DNA from: Larix kaempferi
Taxonomy: Eukaryota; Streptophyta; Pinopsida; Pinales; Pinaceae
DNA length: 64,000 bases
Reading direction: 5' to 3'
Assembly: GCA_027924585.1 (NCBI GenBank)
Contig: BSBM01000068.1
Coordinates: 13,200,001-13,264,000, forward strand
Positions 1 through 11,089 of the stretch are shown piece after piece. The notes beneath the pieces were generated by a model. The model made no database searches. It was given only the letters and a program-made list of their open reading frames with translations, and had not been told where the DNA came from. Numbering within the stretch: the first letter of the stretch is position 1; each line of letters starts with the position of its first letter. The position numbers and the translations under genes are program-made.

Positions 1-129
1 TTACATAATGATCCAATATTTATGATTAAGTGCATGTTAATTATAATGCCATATAGGGAAAAAAATCAACGTGTACATCGACAGAATGTTTGCAAAAAAA
101 AAAATAGTTTGGTTGATTAATATGATTAC

Positions 130-1493
130 CTGCTTATCTTTTAAACCATATGCTAAGTCGATTTCCCTTTGTGTTAGATTGGTATCTCTATTTTGATGTG
201 CTGCTTTAACCAATGAAGCCACAACTTCCCATGATATTCCGTGACCAGATTGTTCACATTGTTCAATCCATAACTTCATCCAATCAAGATTGTTTGCGAT
301 GTATAAATGAATTACATCCCACTCTCGACCAACTATTTGATGACAATCAAATTAAAATTCAATACAAATGTATATTCACTTAACAAAGTATATTACACTC
401 TAAATTGATGCAATATATTGAAAATAAAAATAGAATATGTATGATATACATACATAAAAATCAATAGTCAAATGTGTTATATTAACTTTCACCTTCCTTG
501 ATCTACCTTTCCCCTTCGGGTACTCCCCTTCGAAATCTTTATTGGAGTCTGGATCACAAATGCGACGTAAATTGAGCTTTGATGCTAATATAGGAAGATA
601 TTCACTAGTATACAACATGTTTTAGTATACCATATATCCCTCCATCATAGAACCCTCAGCATGTGCTCGTTAGTCTAACCAAACCCTTCATAAATTTCAA
701 GTGCCTCTCAACCATCCACATGGACCTTGAGTACGCAAGTCCACACAATTCAATCTCCTCAACTTGTTGTATGAGGTAGTGTTGCTATGCATTGGAAAAT
801 GCCGAAGGTAGATGCTTCTGCATTTCACACATGAGATGAGGAATTTCTCTCCTCCAATACTTTATATCTTCTTTATGGAATTCTTTAGATGACAACCATC
901 TACAAGTGACACAACCCAATCAAGATATTTAAGAAAAAAACATTATATTACATAACATGAATTAGAGCACAAAAATCAAATATAAGTTCTACGATGAATT
1001 AAACAAACACTAAGCACATGCAAAAAATTGCTACTTACCTCATGTATTTCCTGAGATTATATATTACTTGTTTGAAATTGTTGTTGAAGTTGTGCGGGAG
1101 AGAGAGAGGTAGCACATACTGTAACAATATACAAATCGTTTCATTTTCTAAACAAAGAGTAGGCAAACAAAAATACCGACCATATTCACTGGAATAGAAA
1201 AATAATAATAATTAAACATACCATAATAATTACCTTCATGAAGACATGCCAATCATGCTTTTTCACCCCCGCAAAATCACCTTTCTTTGTTATGATATTC
1301 TTCATGTTCGCACAAAATCCGGTCGAAAATTTAATTTTTCACATGACTTCTTTTACAACATTACTTTGTTGGTTCGTTAACATTCATGGAAGTGAGTTTA
1401 TATTAATTTTCTTTCCATTGCTATGAAATTGAATGACGTCTTTCATTGCATGGTTTCCTTCTTGAATGTCTTTGCAAATTTTGACAATTTTTT
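130..1493 (-). pseudogene. CACTA tnp2 transposase, C-terminal block (runs off left edge)
   Basis: The frame resumes directly after insertion B. Exon 1493-1234 encodes IVKICKDIQEGNHAMKDVIQ and later GFCANMKNIITKKGDFAGVK, with two TGA stops. Exon 1118-1039 is short (80 nt) and ends at a consensus GTAAGT donor. Exon 899 to about 500 encodes the DUF4218-like part (VEEIELCG, RSMWMVERHLKFMK), then a frameshift near GSMMEGYMVY and a basic tail with GKGRSRK. Exon 334-130 encodes REWDVIHLYIANNLDWMKLW and ends at a GTAATC donor. Further exons would lie left of position 1. Stops and a frameshift show that it is dead. Confidence 0.8.
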
Positions 1494-2023
1494 TGTTAAT
1501 TTTTTAGCATTAATTCAACATACTCTAGGATCTTTACTAAGAGAATAACATGTACATCATATCAAGCATATCAATCACAACAAGCAATCACATGAGACAA
1601 TAGACACACAGAGTTTCCTTGGGGAAAACCAAGAAGGTGAAAAACCCCAATAACTTCCTCAGAGATAGATAGAGAATGATACAAAACCCAAGCATAAGAG
1701 ATAGTCTCCTAGCAGCAGCTTCTCCTCCTCCACTAGTGCGCCACTCTCTAATGAGTGTATAAGTGAGAAAGCGAATAATCAAATAGAGTTCCTCCCGCAC
1801 TCTATTTATACTTGACTTGAATTGCCTAATAACCTTTACTAGGTCGGCCTTAACTTAACCACATAACATAATGGTGACAGGTCTGACCCCCAATAGGGTG
1901 GTCTAATAACCCTTTTACCCACATGAATCATATAGGGCCAACCCCATCAAGGTGGTCTAATAACCCATCAAGTATAAGTTATGACACTTACAATATAAAT
2001 GACGACACTTCCGTATAGAGGAA
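1494..2023 (-). repeat. B left (3') LTR, first part
   Basis: Matches 24596 onward of the right LTR from TGTTAAT through the TATA region (minus TATAAATA near 1805) to the word CCGTATAGAGGAA. It is broken at 2023 by Copia A, and the rest of this LTR resumes at 9372. Confidence 0.9.
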
Positions 2024-2628
2024 TGTTAAATTTTGAGCATTAATTCACAATACTCTTGGATCTTTACTGAGAGAATAACATATACAGTATATCAATGCAT
2101 AACAATCACAATAAGCATGACAAGCATCACAAGAATCAAAAGCATGAGAGACAAGAGACACAGAGTTTCCGTGGGGAAAACCCTAAGGTGAAAAACCCCA
2201 CAACTTCCTCAGAGATAGAGAGAGCAATGGCTCAACCAAAGTACAACCAAAATACACTCTAAATAGTCTCCTAGAAGCAAATGATCGTCCTCCTCACTAG
2301 TGCGCCACTTTCTGAGTGAGAGAGATATGACTTTCCGAATGATCTAAATAGAGATCTCCTGATCTCTATTTATACTAACCTGTTTTCTCAGTGACCTTAT
2401 GGGGCCGACTTGTCTAGCTAGGTACATCCACAATATAATATATATTTCAGGGCTGACCCCACACATGGTGGTCTAATAACCCATCGGCAAGTACACACAC
2501 TTGCGACACTTGTCAATCCACATGAAGACACTTCCTTATAGAGGAATAACACATCTATAATAAGGGTACAATAAATATATATGAAATACATAGATGAAAT
2601 ACATTCCAAAGTTACATATACATCAACA
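2024..2628 (-). repeat. A left (3') LTR
   Basis: Pairs with 8762-9366 at equal length with scattered substitutions (for example TTCACAAT here, TTTACAAT there). It ends next to the polypurine tract CTCCCTCTTAAC. Confidence 0.93.
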
Positions 2629-2640
2629 CTCCCTCTTAAC

Positions 2641-4072
2641 TAGGAAGGTATTTCTTGACACAGATCTGCTAGACAAGTCTTCTTCTTGGGATCATCGTCA
2701 TCATCATCGTCACTGCTGCTGCTATCTCAACCAATCTCTGACTCTACTCGTCATAGGAAGTTCTACAGAGCCAGTCCTTTTTCATATTGAATGTAGGCCC
2801 ACCACCTACAGGTCTTCGTCATCACTGGCCATACTGTGGAAATCTCAGGACTTATTACGTGCATCACAAAACCTTAAAAGAGTCTCTTGACTAGCAAGAA
2901 CCCTAAAGAGCATCTAAGGCCTTTTTCATCCTGTCCAGATCTCCAGGACTTATTATATGTGACCCCACCACAAAACCTCGAAAGAGAATCCCAGGATTGA
3001 TTACGAGCACAAGGCTCAACCTATCAGATCTCCCAGGGCACAAATTACATGTGGTCACCACAAAACCTCGAAAGAGCATCCCAGGACTGATTACGAGCAC
3101 AAGGCTCAACCTATCGGATCTCCCAGGGCACAAATTACATGTGGTCATGGCAAAACCTCGAAAGAGCATCCCAGGACTGATTACGAGCACACGGCTCAAC
3201 CTATCGGATCTCCCAGGGCACAAATTACATTCCATAGGACAAAACATCGAAAGAGCATCTGCCAGAAATCCCAGGGCACAAATTACATGCCATAGGAAAA
3301 ACCTCAAAAGACTATCTGCAAATCTCCCAGGGCACAAATTATATGTCCTCCCAAGCAAAACCTCAAAAGAGCATTTTCCAGATATTCCAGGGTACAAATT
3401 ACATGCCATAGGCAAAACCTCAAAAGACTATCTGTAAATCTCCCAAGGCACAAATTAAATGCTTATCTGCACAACCTGTTCCACGGACATAGAGTATCAA
3501 CCTGATACTCACCATACATCATCCTGATGTACACATGATCATCCTGATCATCATCACTGCAACATCCTGCTGCATGTCATCTGGAGCAACATCCTGAAGC
3601 TCGTCATCCATGATCATCCTGATCATACAATGCATCTACCTGATGCATACCAAGTATCTACCTGATACATATCATCATACATGATCCACCTGATCATACA
3701 GTGCATCCACCTTATACAAATATAAATACATGATGCATATCAACATACATGATCTACCTGATCATATAATGTATCCACCTGATACATATACAGATACATG
3801 GTCCAAGCATCCAACATGATGCTTATACAAAATACATACACATGATCCAATCGATCATATCCAGCATACAACATGATGTGTACATACATATAAAAGATCC
3901 AACTGATCATATCTAGCATCCAACATGATGCGTACATACATATACATATAAATGATCCAACTGATCATATCCGGCATCCAACATGATGCATACATACATA
4001 CATATAAAAATGATCCAACAGATCATACAAAGCAGAAACCAAAACATCATCCTGATGCTCATCATCCAGCGC
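2641..4072 (-). repeat. A 3' untranslated repeat region
   Basis: Between pol and the polypurine tract. 2900-3480 holds about seven degenerate units (around 85 bp, later shortened to about 60 bp) with CCTCGAAAGAGCATCCCAGG and CCCAGGGCACAAATTACATG. 3490-4030 holds about 50-bp units rich in TGATCA and ACCTGATACATA. No gene; the frames crossing it on both strands are repeat artefacts. Confidence 0.75.
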
Positions 4073-4242
4073 TTACATCCACAACCATGTGAAGGATCCT
4101 CCTTCCAACATGCTTGGAATGGCTTCAACAAATGTGTCCATCACTTCTTCCTCGAAGTGTCATCAATCCGATGAACACCAAGCCTTTCTCTGAAGTATTC
4201 GAACTTCACCCTAGCTAGTGGCTTCGTCAATACATCTGCAAT

Positions 4243-7236
4243 CTACTCATCCGTCGCAACATACAGGAGCTTCACAGCTCCTCTCTGCACCATATCCCTG
4301 ATATAGTGATATTTGATCTCTATGTGTTTCAACCTGTCATGAAACACTGGGTTCTCGGACAGCTTCACACAACTCTGGTTATCACAGAAGATACCAGTAG
4401 CATCCAACGGGAGATCAAATAATTCAGACAGCAGCTTCCGTAGCCATACTGCCTCACAACTAACTGAGCAGGCTGCAACATACTCTGCCTCAACTTTACT
4501 CAGTGCTACACAGGACTGCTTCTTGCTAAACCAAGAGATCACACCTGATACCATACTGAAGCAGCACCCAGATGTGCTCTTCCTATCTGCAGCATTGCCA
4601 GCCCAATCTGAATCAGCATAACCCAGCAGGTTAAACCTTTGATTCGCCTCATACTTGAGCCCATAATCCACTGTACCCTTCAAGTACCTCAGAAGATGCT
4701 TTACAACAACCAGATGAACACTCCTCGGATCTGTCAGGAACTGACTCAATGTGTTCACCGCAAAGCAAATATATGGTCTTGTGTTCATCAGGTACATCAA
4801 GGACCCAATCATCTGACGATACATAGAGACATCAACTGGCTTAGATGAAGCATCACATAGAAGCTTTAGATTTGATGCCATAGGTGTGGACATGGCCTTG
4901 CAATCCATCATCCCGAATCTCTTCAGGATATCTACTGTGTACTTCCCTTGACCAAGGAAGATCCCACCTGCACTCTGCCACACCTCCATACCTAGGAAAT
5001 AATGCATCATTCCCAAATCTTTCATATCGAACTTGGCAGCAAGCTTTCTCTTGGTATCTGCAATCAATCTGTCATCTCCTGTTACAAATACTTCATCCAC
5101 ATACAGGAGTAGAATCACAGGATTCCCTTCCTCAACCTTGTAATAAAGGTTGAAATCCGCTTTACTCTTGGTAAACCCCAAACTAGATAGGAAACTGTCC
5201 ATCGTACCATACCAAGTTCTGGGAGCTTGTTTCAAGCCATACAAGGCTTTCTTCAATCTGCACACATATGACTCCCTGTCATGTATTTCGAAACTGATTG
5301 GCTGCTCCACATATACTTCCTCTTCAACTACACCATTCAAAAAAGTAGTCTTGACATCCATATGGTGTATTTTCCATTTCATCACTGCAGCCAAGGCAAG
5401 TACTGTTTTGATGGAAGTATACCTGGCTATAGGTGCAAAAGTTTCTTCATAATCTATTCCCTCTTTCTGAGAGAATCCACGAGCTACGAATCTTGCTTTG
5501 TATTTCTCTACACTGCCATTTGCAGCATGCTTGATTTTGTAGATCCATTTATAAGTCATAATAGACTTCTCTTTAGGTCTTGGTACAACATCCCAAACAT
5601 CATTCTTCATTATTGATTGGTATTCCTTAACCATGGCATCCTTCCATTCTTTCTTTTCCACTGCTTCTTCATAACTGGAAGGCTCTTTGTTCATAATGTC
5701 ACAGAGTAAAGCAACATAGCTGGTATGTGATCTGGTTCTCTTCTTTGCTCTGTGTTCTTCTTCTGGAATGCCAAATCTTTCTGCATCTTGAATGAGCTCT
5801 CTAGCCCATGCAGGTTTCCTCTTGTGAGAGTTATCCTCACGGGGTGGATCTATAGGTTCTTGCGGATATTCAAACTCACGAACAACTTCTAGAACTACTT
5901 CAGTCATGGTAGTGTCTTGAAATCTAGTTTCCTTAGGTTCTTCATAAACTCTGATAGGTGCCTTCCTTGATTTGATGAATGCTGAGTTTTCATCAAATGT
6001 TACATCCCTGCTGACATCAATCTTCTTGAACCTTGGAAAGTATATTCTGTAAGCCTTCGAGCTTTCACTGTAACCCACAAAGATACCCTTCTTTCCTGAA
6101 GGATCTAGTATAGTCCTCTTTTCCTTTGGGACATGAGTGTATACTGGACAACCAAATATTTTGAGATGACTGACTTCAGGTTTCTTACCAGAAAAGACCT
6201 CTTCTGGTGTCTTGTTGTCCAATATCTTGTGGGGTGTTCTGTTCTGCACATATACAGCTATTCTAGCTGCTTCTGCCCATAGATGCATAGGTAGATCCTG
6301 GTCATGCAGCATTTCCCTTGCTGCTTCCATGATTGTTCTATTCTTCCTTTCTGCAACTCCATTCTGTTGAGGATTATAAGGAGCAGTCAACTCCCTCTTA
6401 ATCCCTGAATCACTACAAAGCTTCTTGAAGTCACCTAAGGTGAATTCTCCACCATTGTCGAATCTGAATGTTTTGATCTTCTTGTCGGTTTGATTCTCCA
6501 ACAAGGTTTTGAATTCCTTGAATTTATTGAACACTTCATCTTTGTTCTTCAAGAAGTATACCCAAGTCTTCCTGGAGAAGTCATCAATAAATGAGACATA
6601 GTAAACATACCCACTCAGAGAACTGGATGACATAGAACCACATACATCTAAGTGGATGATTTCCAGGATGTCTTTTGCCTTGCTTTCACTACTTGGAAAA
6701 TCCTTCTTAATGTTCTTACCTTTTGCACATCCTTTGCAAACACCTTCATGTTTGGTCTTGATTTCAGGAAGACCCTCTACATCCTTACTTGCAATTGGAA
6801 GTGCCCTATAGTGCATATGAGCAAGTCTTCTATGCCAAAGTTCACTTGGCTCCATGGATTCATGTACCATGGCATGTTCAGGTTGTCCCTTCAATTTATA
6901 CAAACCTCCCTCTTGCTCTCCAATCACTACTGCATCATCTATGTTCTTTCCCTTTGGCCACATTAGGACTTGGACATCCACAAATGCAACCCTCATACCT
7001 TTTGCATCCAATGTAGAGATGGAGAGTAAGTTCTTCTTGAGCCCAGGTACATAAAGGACTTCATTCATCTTCAAAGATTTTCCAGAATCTAGGTTGTAGG
7101 AGGCTTCACCACTTCCTTTGATTTGGTAATGATAATCATCCCCAAGTTTCACCTTATGGGGTGATTCATGTTCAGATAGATTCACAAAAGATTCCTTAAA
7201 CCCAGTCATGTGTTTGGAAGTCCCACTATCAATCAA
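4243..7236 (-). CDS. pol: A pol: protease, integrase, reverse transcriptase, RNase H (defective)
   Basis: 997 codons in Copia order. Protease active site DSGT is at residues 3-6. The GAG-pre-integrase zinc region follows (ELWHRRLAHMH then CKGC, about 132-170), and then the integrase core with FIDDFSRKTW, RFDNGGEF and QQNGVAERKNRTI. RT runs about 530-800 ([38 protein letters not shown]). RNase H runs about 860-990 (GYADSDWAG, HIEIKYHYIRDMVQ). The RT catalytic box reads YVDE at 712-715 instead of YVDD. The frame ends at a TAG (4245-4243) where relatives have Gln. Beyond it, IADVLTKPLA and a GGSFTWLWM tail survive, with a frameshift, to about 4073. The closest named family is TNT1-like (Tork) Copia. 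It cannot be fully active. Confidence 0.9.
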   Translation of the reverse strand: MIDSGTSKHMTGFKESFVNLSEHESPHKVKLGDDYHYQIKGSGEASYNLDSGKSLKMNEVLYVPGLKKNLLSISTLDAKGMRVAFVDVQVLMWPKGKNIDDAVVIGEQEGGLYKLKGQPEHAMVHESMEPSELWHRRLAHMHYRALPIASKDVEGLPEIKTKHEGVCKGCAKGKNIKKDFPSSESKAKDILEIIHLDVCGSMSSSSLSGYVYYVSFIDDFSRKTWVYFLKNKDEVFNKFKEFKTLLENQTDKKIKTFRFDNGGEFTLGDFKKLCSDSGIKRELTAPYNPQQNGVAERKNRTIMEAAREMLHDQDLPMHLWAEAARIAVYVQNRTPHKILDNKTPEEVFSGKKPEVSHLKIFGCPVYTHVPKEKRTILDPSGKKGIFVGYSESSKAYRIYFPRFKKIDVSRDVTFDENSAFIKSRKAPIRVYEEPKETRFQDTTMTEVVLEVVREFEYPQEPIDPPREDNSHKRKPAWARELIQDAERFGIPEEEHRAKKRTRSHTSYVALLCDIMNKEPSSYEEAVEKKEWKDAMVKEYQSIMKNDVWDVVPRPKEKSIMTYKWIYKIKHAANGSVEKYKARFVARGFSQKEGIDYEETFAPIARYTSIKTVLALAAVMKWKIHHMDVKTTFLNGVVEEEVYVEQPISFEIHDRESYVCRLKKALYGLKQAPRTWYGTMDSFLSSLGFTKSKADFNLYYKVEEGNPVILLLYVDEVFVTGDDRLIADTKRKLAAKFDMKDLGMMHYFLGMEVWQSAGGIFLGQGKYTVDILKRFGMMDCKAMSTPMASNLKLLCDASSKPVDVSMYRQMIGSLMYLMNTRPYICFAVNTLSQFLTDPRSVHLVVVKHLLRYLKGTVDYGLKYEANQRFNLLGYADSDWAGNAADRKSTSGCCFSMVSGVISWFSKKQSCVALSKVEAEYVAACSVSCEAVWLRKLLSELFDLPLDATGIFCDNQSCVKLSENPVFHDRLKHIEIKYHYIRDMVQRGAVKLLYVATDE

Positions 7237-7302
7237 CCAATCATTACAACCATGGGAGACAGTACCTGTGAGACCATAAATTAGAACATATTCTTCTTCA
7301 CT

Positions 7303-8187
7303 TTATGAGTCATCATCACTATCACTTTCTGCCCTAGCCTTCTTCCTTGGGGGTTCATCATCTTCGGCAGCATGAGCATGATATCTTCTTTTGTTATTCT
7401 TCTTCTTCTTATTGAAATTGTTGTTATTGTCTTTCTTCTTCTTAGGACAATCTGAAGCAAAGTGTCCCTTCTCATTGCAATTGAAGCATCTGAGATCTTT
7501 CTTATGTTTATGATAATGGTGGTGTGAGAATCTCCTGTTATGAGATGATTCCTTCTTGGACTTGCCTTTCCTGGCATGTCCTGTGAGAGCTTGATCTTCA
7601 TTTCCCATATTTTCTTCTTGGGCCACAAGCCTAGCTTCTTCTTGAGAGCATTCTTCCCGCAATCTGTTGAAGGAGATCAACTTCCTCCTTGCACAAATTT
7701 CTTGAATAAAGGAATCCCATGACCTGGGTAGGCCATTTAGAGTGGTCATCACCACTTCACCATTATCCACCATTTCATCCATTGCTTCTAGTTGTTCCTT
7801 GATTTGGGAGACCCTTGAAAAATAAGATTGAATGGTTTCTCCATTCTGAAACTTTACTCCTTTCAATTGGTTCCACAGGGTCATCTTCTGATTTATGTTC
7901 TTCCCTTCAAATAGCTTGGTCAAAGATTCAAACATCTCTTTGGGTGTCTTTAGAGAAGACACATGGGGTATGAGATGGTCTTTGATAGAATCAACAATGA
8001 TTCTCTTTGCCTTGACCAAGTTTTTCTTATGCAATACCTTAGCCTCTTCATCCTCTGGGATAGGGATGTCTTCTTTTACATATGAGTCCAACTCATTCTC
8101 TTCTAGGATTAACCCAATCCTATACTTCCAAGCTCGGAATTTATCAGCTCCTTCAAGATTATCCTCAAGCTTGGTGTGGTGAGACAT
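7303..8187 (-). CDS. gag: A gag (capsid and nucleocapsid)
   Basis: Open from 8235, but I place the start at the second Met (8187), where MSHHTKLEDNLEGADKFRAW begins, as is usual for this Copia lineage. The capsid-like UBN2 region spans roughly residues 30-190 from that Met, with WNQLKGVKFQNGETIQSYFS and TTLNGLPRSWDSFIQEI. A zinc knuckle of form CX2CX4HX4C (CFNCNEKGHFASDC) follows, then a Lys/Asn-rich and an acidic tail. Gag forms the virus-like particle and binds element RNA in the cytoplasm. It ends in TAA at 7305-7303. Pol continues in the same frame 22 codons later, so the stop may be a nonsense mutation in a fused gag-pol or a readthrough site. Confidence 0.88.
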   Translation of the reverse strand: MSHHTKLEDNLEGADKFRAWKYRIGLILEENELDSYVKEDIPIPEDEEAKVLHKKNLVKAKRIIVDSIKDHLIPHVSSLKTPKEMFESLTKLFEGKNINQKMTLWNQLKGVKFQNGETIQSYFSRVSQIKEQLEAMDEMVDNGEVVMTTLNGLPRSWDSFIQEICARRKLISFNRLREECSQEEARLVAQEENMGNEDQALTGHARKGKSKKESSHNRRFSHHHYHKHKKDLRCFNCNEKGHFASDCPKKKKDNNNNFNKKKKNNKRRYHAHAAEDDEPPRKKARAESDSDDDS

Positions 8188-8235
8188 CTTAAAGAGTACT
8201 TCAAATGGAAATAGAAAAGATTGAGGTCTTACCAC

Positions 8236-8761
8236 TTGAAATGCTGAAAACTGGATCTAGTCCCGGATTAGGGTTTGTCGAAAAAACCCTAAAAATTCAA
8301 AATGTGAATTTAAATTTTATGAAAGGATAGAAAGATGCGCCTTGATGAGCTAATCAGCCTAGTGTATTCAGAATTTGAGATCAGCAAAGCTTTACCCTTC
8401 AGATTTTCCTTTTTGTCCTCCTGGGTTCACTAGGGAGAGCCCTGAATTAGGGTTTGAGTTTCCCGGAGATCTACCTAGCCAAAAATCTCGATCCAAAGCT
8501 CTAAACTTCGATTGTTGCAAGGAGCTTCCAGCTATGTCTTCAGATTTCAGAAATTCCTATTTTTGTGGAAACCCTAATTTTTAGGGCCAAATCTGAAAAT
8601 GCTCAGAATTGAATTCTGATTGGACAGATATATTCTCCTTGACAAGTAGAGTCAATCTACTATACTGCTTTTCAAAAATCTGTGGAGAGAAACCACATAA
8701 ACAAGAAACTCAAGTTTCCGTCACTGCAAAATGTCTTCTTCTCAGGTTAGCTCTGATACCA
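8236..8761 (-). other. A 5' leader
   Basis: Runs from the primer site (8761-8750) to the splice-donor-like CAAGTG|GTAAGACC at 8232. No coding frame is recognised. It shares CTGGAAGCTCC and AAGTTTAGAGCTTTGGATCG with the leader of G (33480-33545), linking the elements. Confidence 0.6.
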
Positions 8762-9366
8762 TGTTAAATTTTGAGCATTAATTTACAATACTCTTGGATC
8801 TTTACTGAGAGAATAACATATACAGTATATCAATGCATAACAATCACAATAAGCATGACAAGCATCACAAGAATCAAAAGCATGAGAGACAAGAGACACA
8901 GAGTTTTCGTGGGGAAAACCCTAAGGTGAAAAACCCCACAACTTCCTCAGAGATAGAGAGAGCAATGGCTCAACCAAAGTACAACCAAAATACACTTGAT
9001 ATAGTCTCCTAGAAGCAGATGATCCTACTCCTCACTAGTGCACCACTTTCTGAGTGAGAGAGATATGACTTTCCGAATGATCTAAATAGAGATCTCCTGA
9101 TCTCTATTTATACTAACCTGTTTGCCCAGTGACCTTATGGGGCTGACTTGTCTAGCCAGGTACATATACAATATAATATATATTTCAGGGCCGACCCCAC
9201 ACATGGTGGTCTAATAACCCATCGGCAATTACACACACTTGTGACACTTGTCAATCCACATGACGACACTTCCTTATAGAGGAATAACACATCTCTAATA
9301 AGGGTACAATAAATATATATGAAATACATAAATGAAATACATTCCAAAGTTACATATACATCAACA
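8762..9366 (-). repeat. A right (5') LTR
   Basis: Directly precedes the perfect primer site on the minus strand, so it is the promoter LTR. The TATA box is at 9112-9105 and the hairpin at 9084-9109. Confidence 0.93.
9084..9112 (-). promoter_or_regulatory. A LTR TATA box and start-site hairpin
   Basis: Minus-strand TATAAATA overlaps the start of AAATAGAGAT-CAGGAG-ATCTCTATTT, a perfect 10-bp stem with a 6-nt loop. The same structure is in the left LTR (about 2344-2369). Confidence 0.6.
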
Positions 9367-9484
9367 AGTAATAATAACATCTCTATAGGAATACAAACAC
9401 TTCCGTATAGCGGAATAATAAAATCTCTATAGGAATACAATATACATAGGTGAAATACATTCCGAAGTTACAATTACATCAACA
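9367..9484 (-). repeat. B left (3') LTR, remainder after insertion A
   Basis: 9367-9371 (AGTAA) is the right-hand target duplication of A (left copy AGGAA at 2019-2023). From 9372 the sequence TAATAACATCTC... runs in register with 25127 onward in the right LTR of B and ends at ATCAACA (9484). Confidence 0.9.
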
Positions 9485-9496
9485 CTCCCTCTTAAC

Positions 9497-11089
9497 TAGG
9501 AAGGTATTTCTCGACACAAATCTTCTAGCACAAGTCTTCTTCTCTGGATCATTGTCACTGGATCATCGACATCGAATCATAGTCATCATCACTGCTGTTG
9601 CTATCTTAATCAATCTCTGAACTACTCATCATAGGAAGTTCTATAAAGCCAGTCCGTTTTCATACTGGATGTAGGCCCACCATCTGCAGGTCTTCATCAT
9701 CATTGGACATACTATGGAATCCTCAGGACTTATTACGCACATTACAAACCCTCGCAAGAGCATCCCAGGACTTACTACGGGCACACAGCCCAACCTATCG
9801 GATCTTCCAAGTCTTACATGTGGTCATGGCACAACCTCGAAAGAGCATCCCGGGACTTATTATGGGCACACAGCCCAACCTATCAGATCTCCCAGGTCAC
9901 ATTACATGCTATTGGACAAACCATCGAAAGAGCATCCCAGGACTTATTACGGGCACACAGCCCAACCTATCGGATCTCCCAGGTCTTACTTGTCCTCCCA
10001 AGCACAACCTATTCATGGCCACAGAGTATCATCCTGGTACTCATGATCGTACTGATCATAACATCATTCATGAAGCACAACCCAGATGCACATCACATAG
10101 CACTTACATTCACCGGCATGGGAAGACACATTTCAACCATCCGTGAAAGGCTTAGCACTTATATCTATGCCATGGGAAGACACACTTCAACCAAGTGAGA
10201 ATGGCATTGCACTTATATCCATAGCCATGGGAAGACACACTTCAACCATGCTAGGAATGGCACAGCACTTATATCGCAACCATGGGAAGACACACTTCAA
10301 CCATGCTCGAATGGCACAGCTCTTACATCAACGACCATGGGAAGACATACTTCAACCATGTCGGAATGGCCCCAGCACTTATATCGCAGCCATGGGAAGA
10401 CACACTTCAACCATGCTCAAATGGTCCCAGCACTTATATCGCAGCCATGGGAAGACATACTTCAACCATGCTCGAATGGCCCCAGCACTTATATCGCAGC
10501 CCTGGGAAGACATACTTCAACCATGCTCGAATGGCCTGTGTGCATCTGTGTCTTCAAAACTCATCACACATAATACAACTAATTATGTAATGTATCCACG
10601 TGATACATATCATCACATATGTTCATCCTAATCATCATCATAGCATCATCCTGATGCATATCATCTGGAGCAACATCCTAAAGCTCATCATCCATGATCA
10701 TCCTGATCATACAATGCATCCACCTGATGCAGACATAGTATCTACCTGATACATATCATCATACATGATCTACCTGATCATACAATGTATCCACCTGATA
10801 CATAAACAAATACATGATTCACCTGATCATATAATGTATCCACCTAATACATATCAACATACATGATCCACCTGATCATACAATGTATCCACCTGATACA
10901 TATTTAAATACATGATCCAACTGATCATAACAAGCATCCAACATGATACATATACATATGATCCAACTGATCATAACAAGCATCCAACATGATACATATA
11001 CATATGATCCAACTGATCATAACAAGCATGATGCATATACAAAGCAGTAACTGGAGCATCGACCTGATGCTTATCATACAGCGCTTGCA
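9497..11089 (-). repeat. B 3' untranslated repeat region
   Basis: Three families of short tandem repeats lie between pol and the polypurine tract. About 85-bp units (9720-10020) contain CCTCGAAAGAGCATCCC. About 54-bp units (10110-10545) contain CATGGGAAGACACACTTCAA. About 50-bp units (10590-11040) are built on TGATCA and CACCTGATACAT. Several open frames cross them in overlapping registers but look like by-products of repetition. Confidence 0.75.

Larger units (their letters stand above)
2024..9366 (-). mobile_element. Copia element A (near full-length, defective)
   Basis: Two 605-bp LTRs (2024-2628, 8762-9366), each TGTTAAATTTTGAGC...ATACATCAACA. Initiator-Met primer site 8750-8761 (minus TGGTATCAGAGC); polypurine tract 2629-2640. 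Gag and pol read leftwards. It is inserted in the left LTR of B, with target duplication AGGAA/AGTAA. LTR, leader and coding sequence relate it to B and G. It is the only Copia here with protease, integrase, RT and RNase H together. Confidence 0.93.

Noticed and set aside
2903-3437. Overlapping 170- and 146-codon frames on both strands
   Set aside because: They read through the 85-bp tandem repeats of Copia A; repeated peptide on both strands with no known domain.
10143-10631. 162-codon frame with repeated His/Trp-rich peptide
   Set aside because: Arises from the 54-bp repeats of Copia B and appears in three frames at once.
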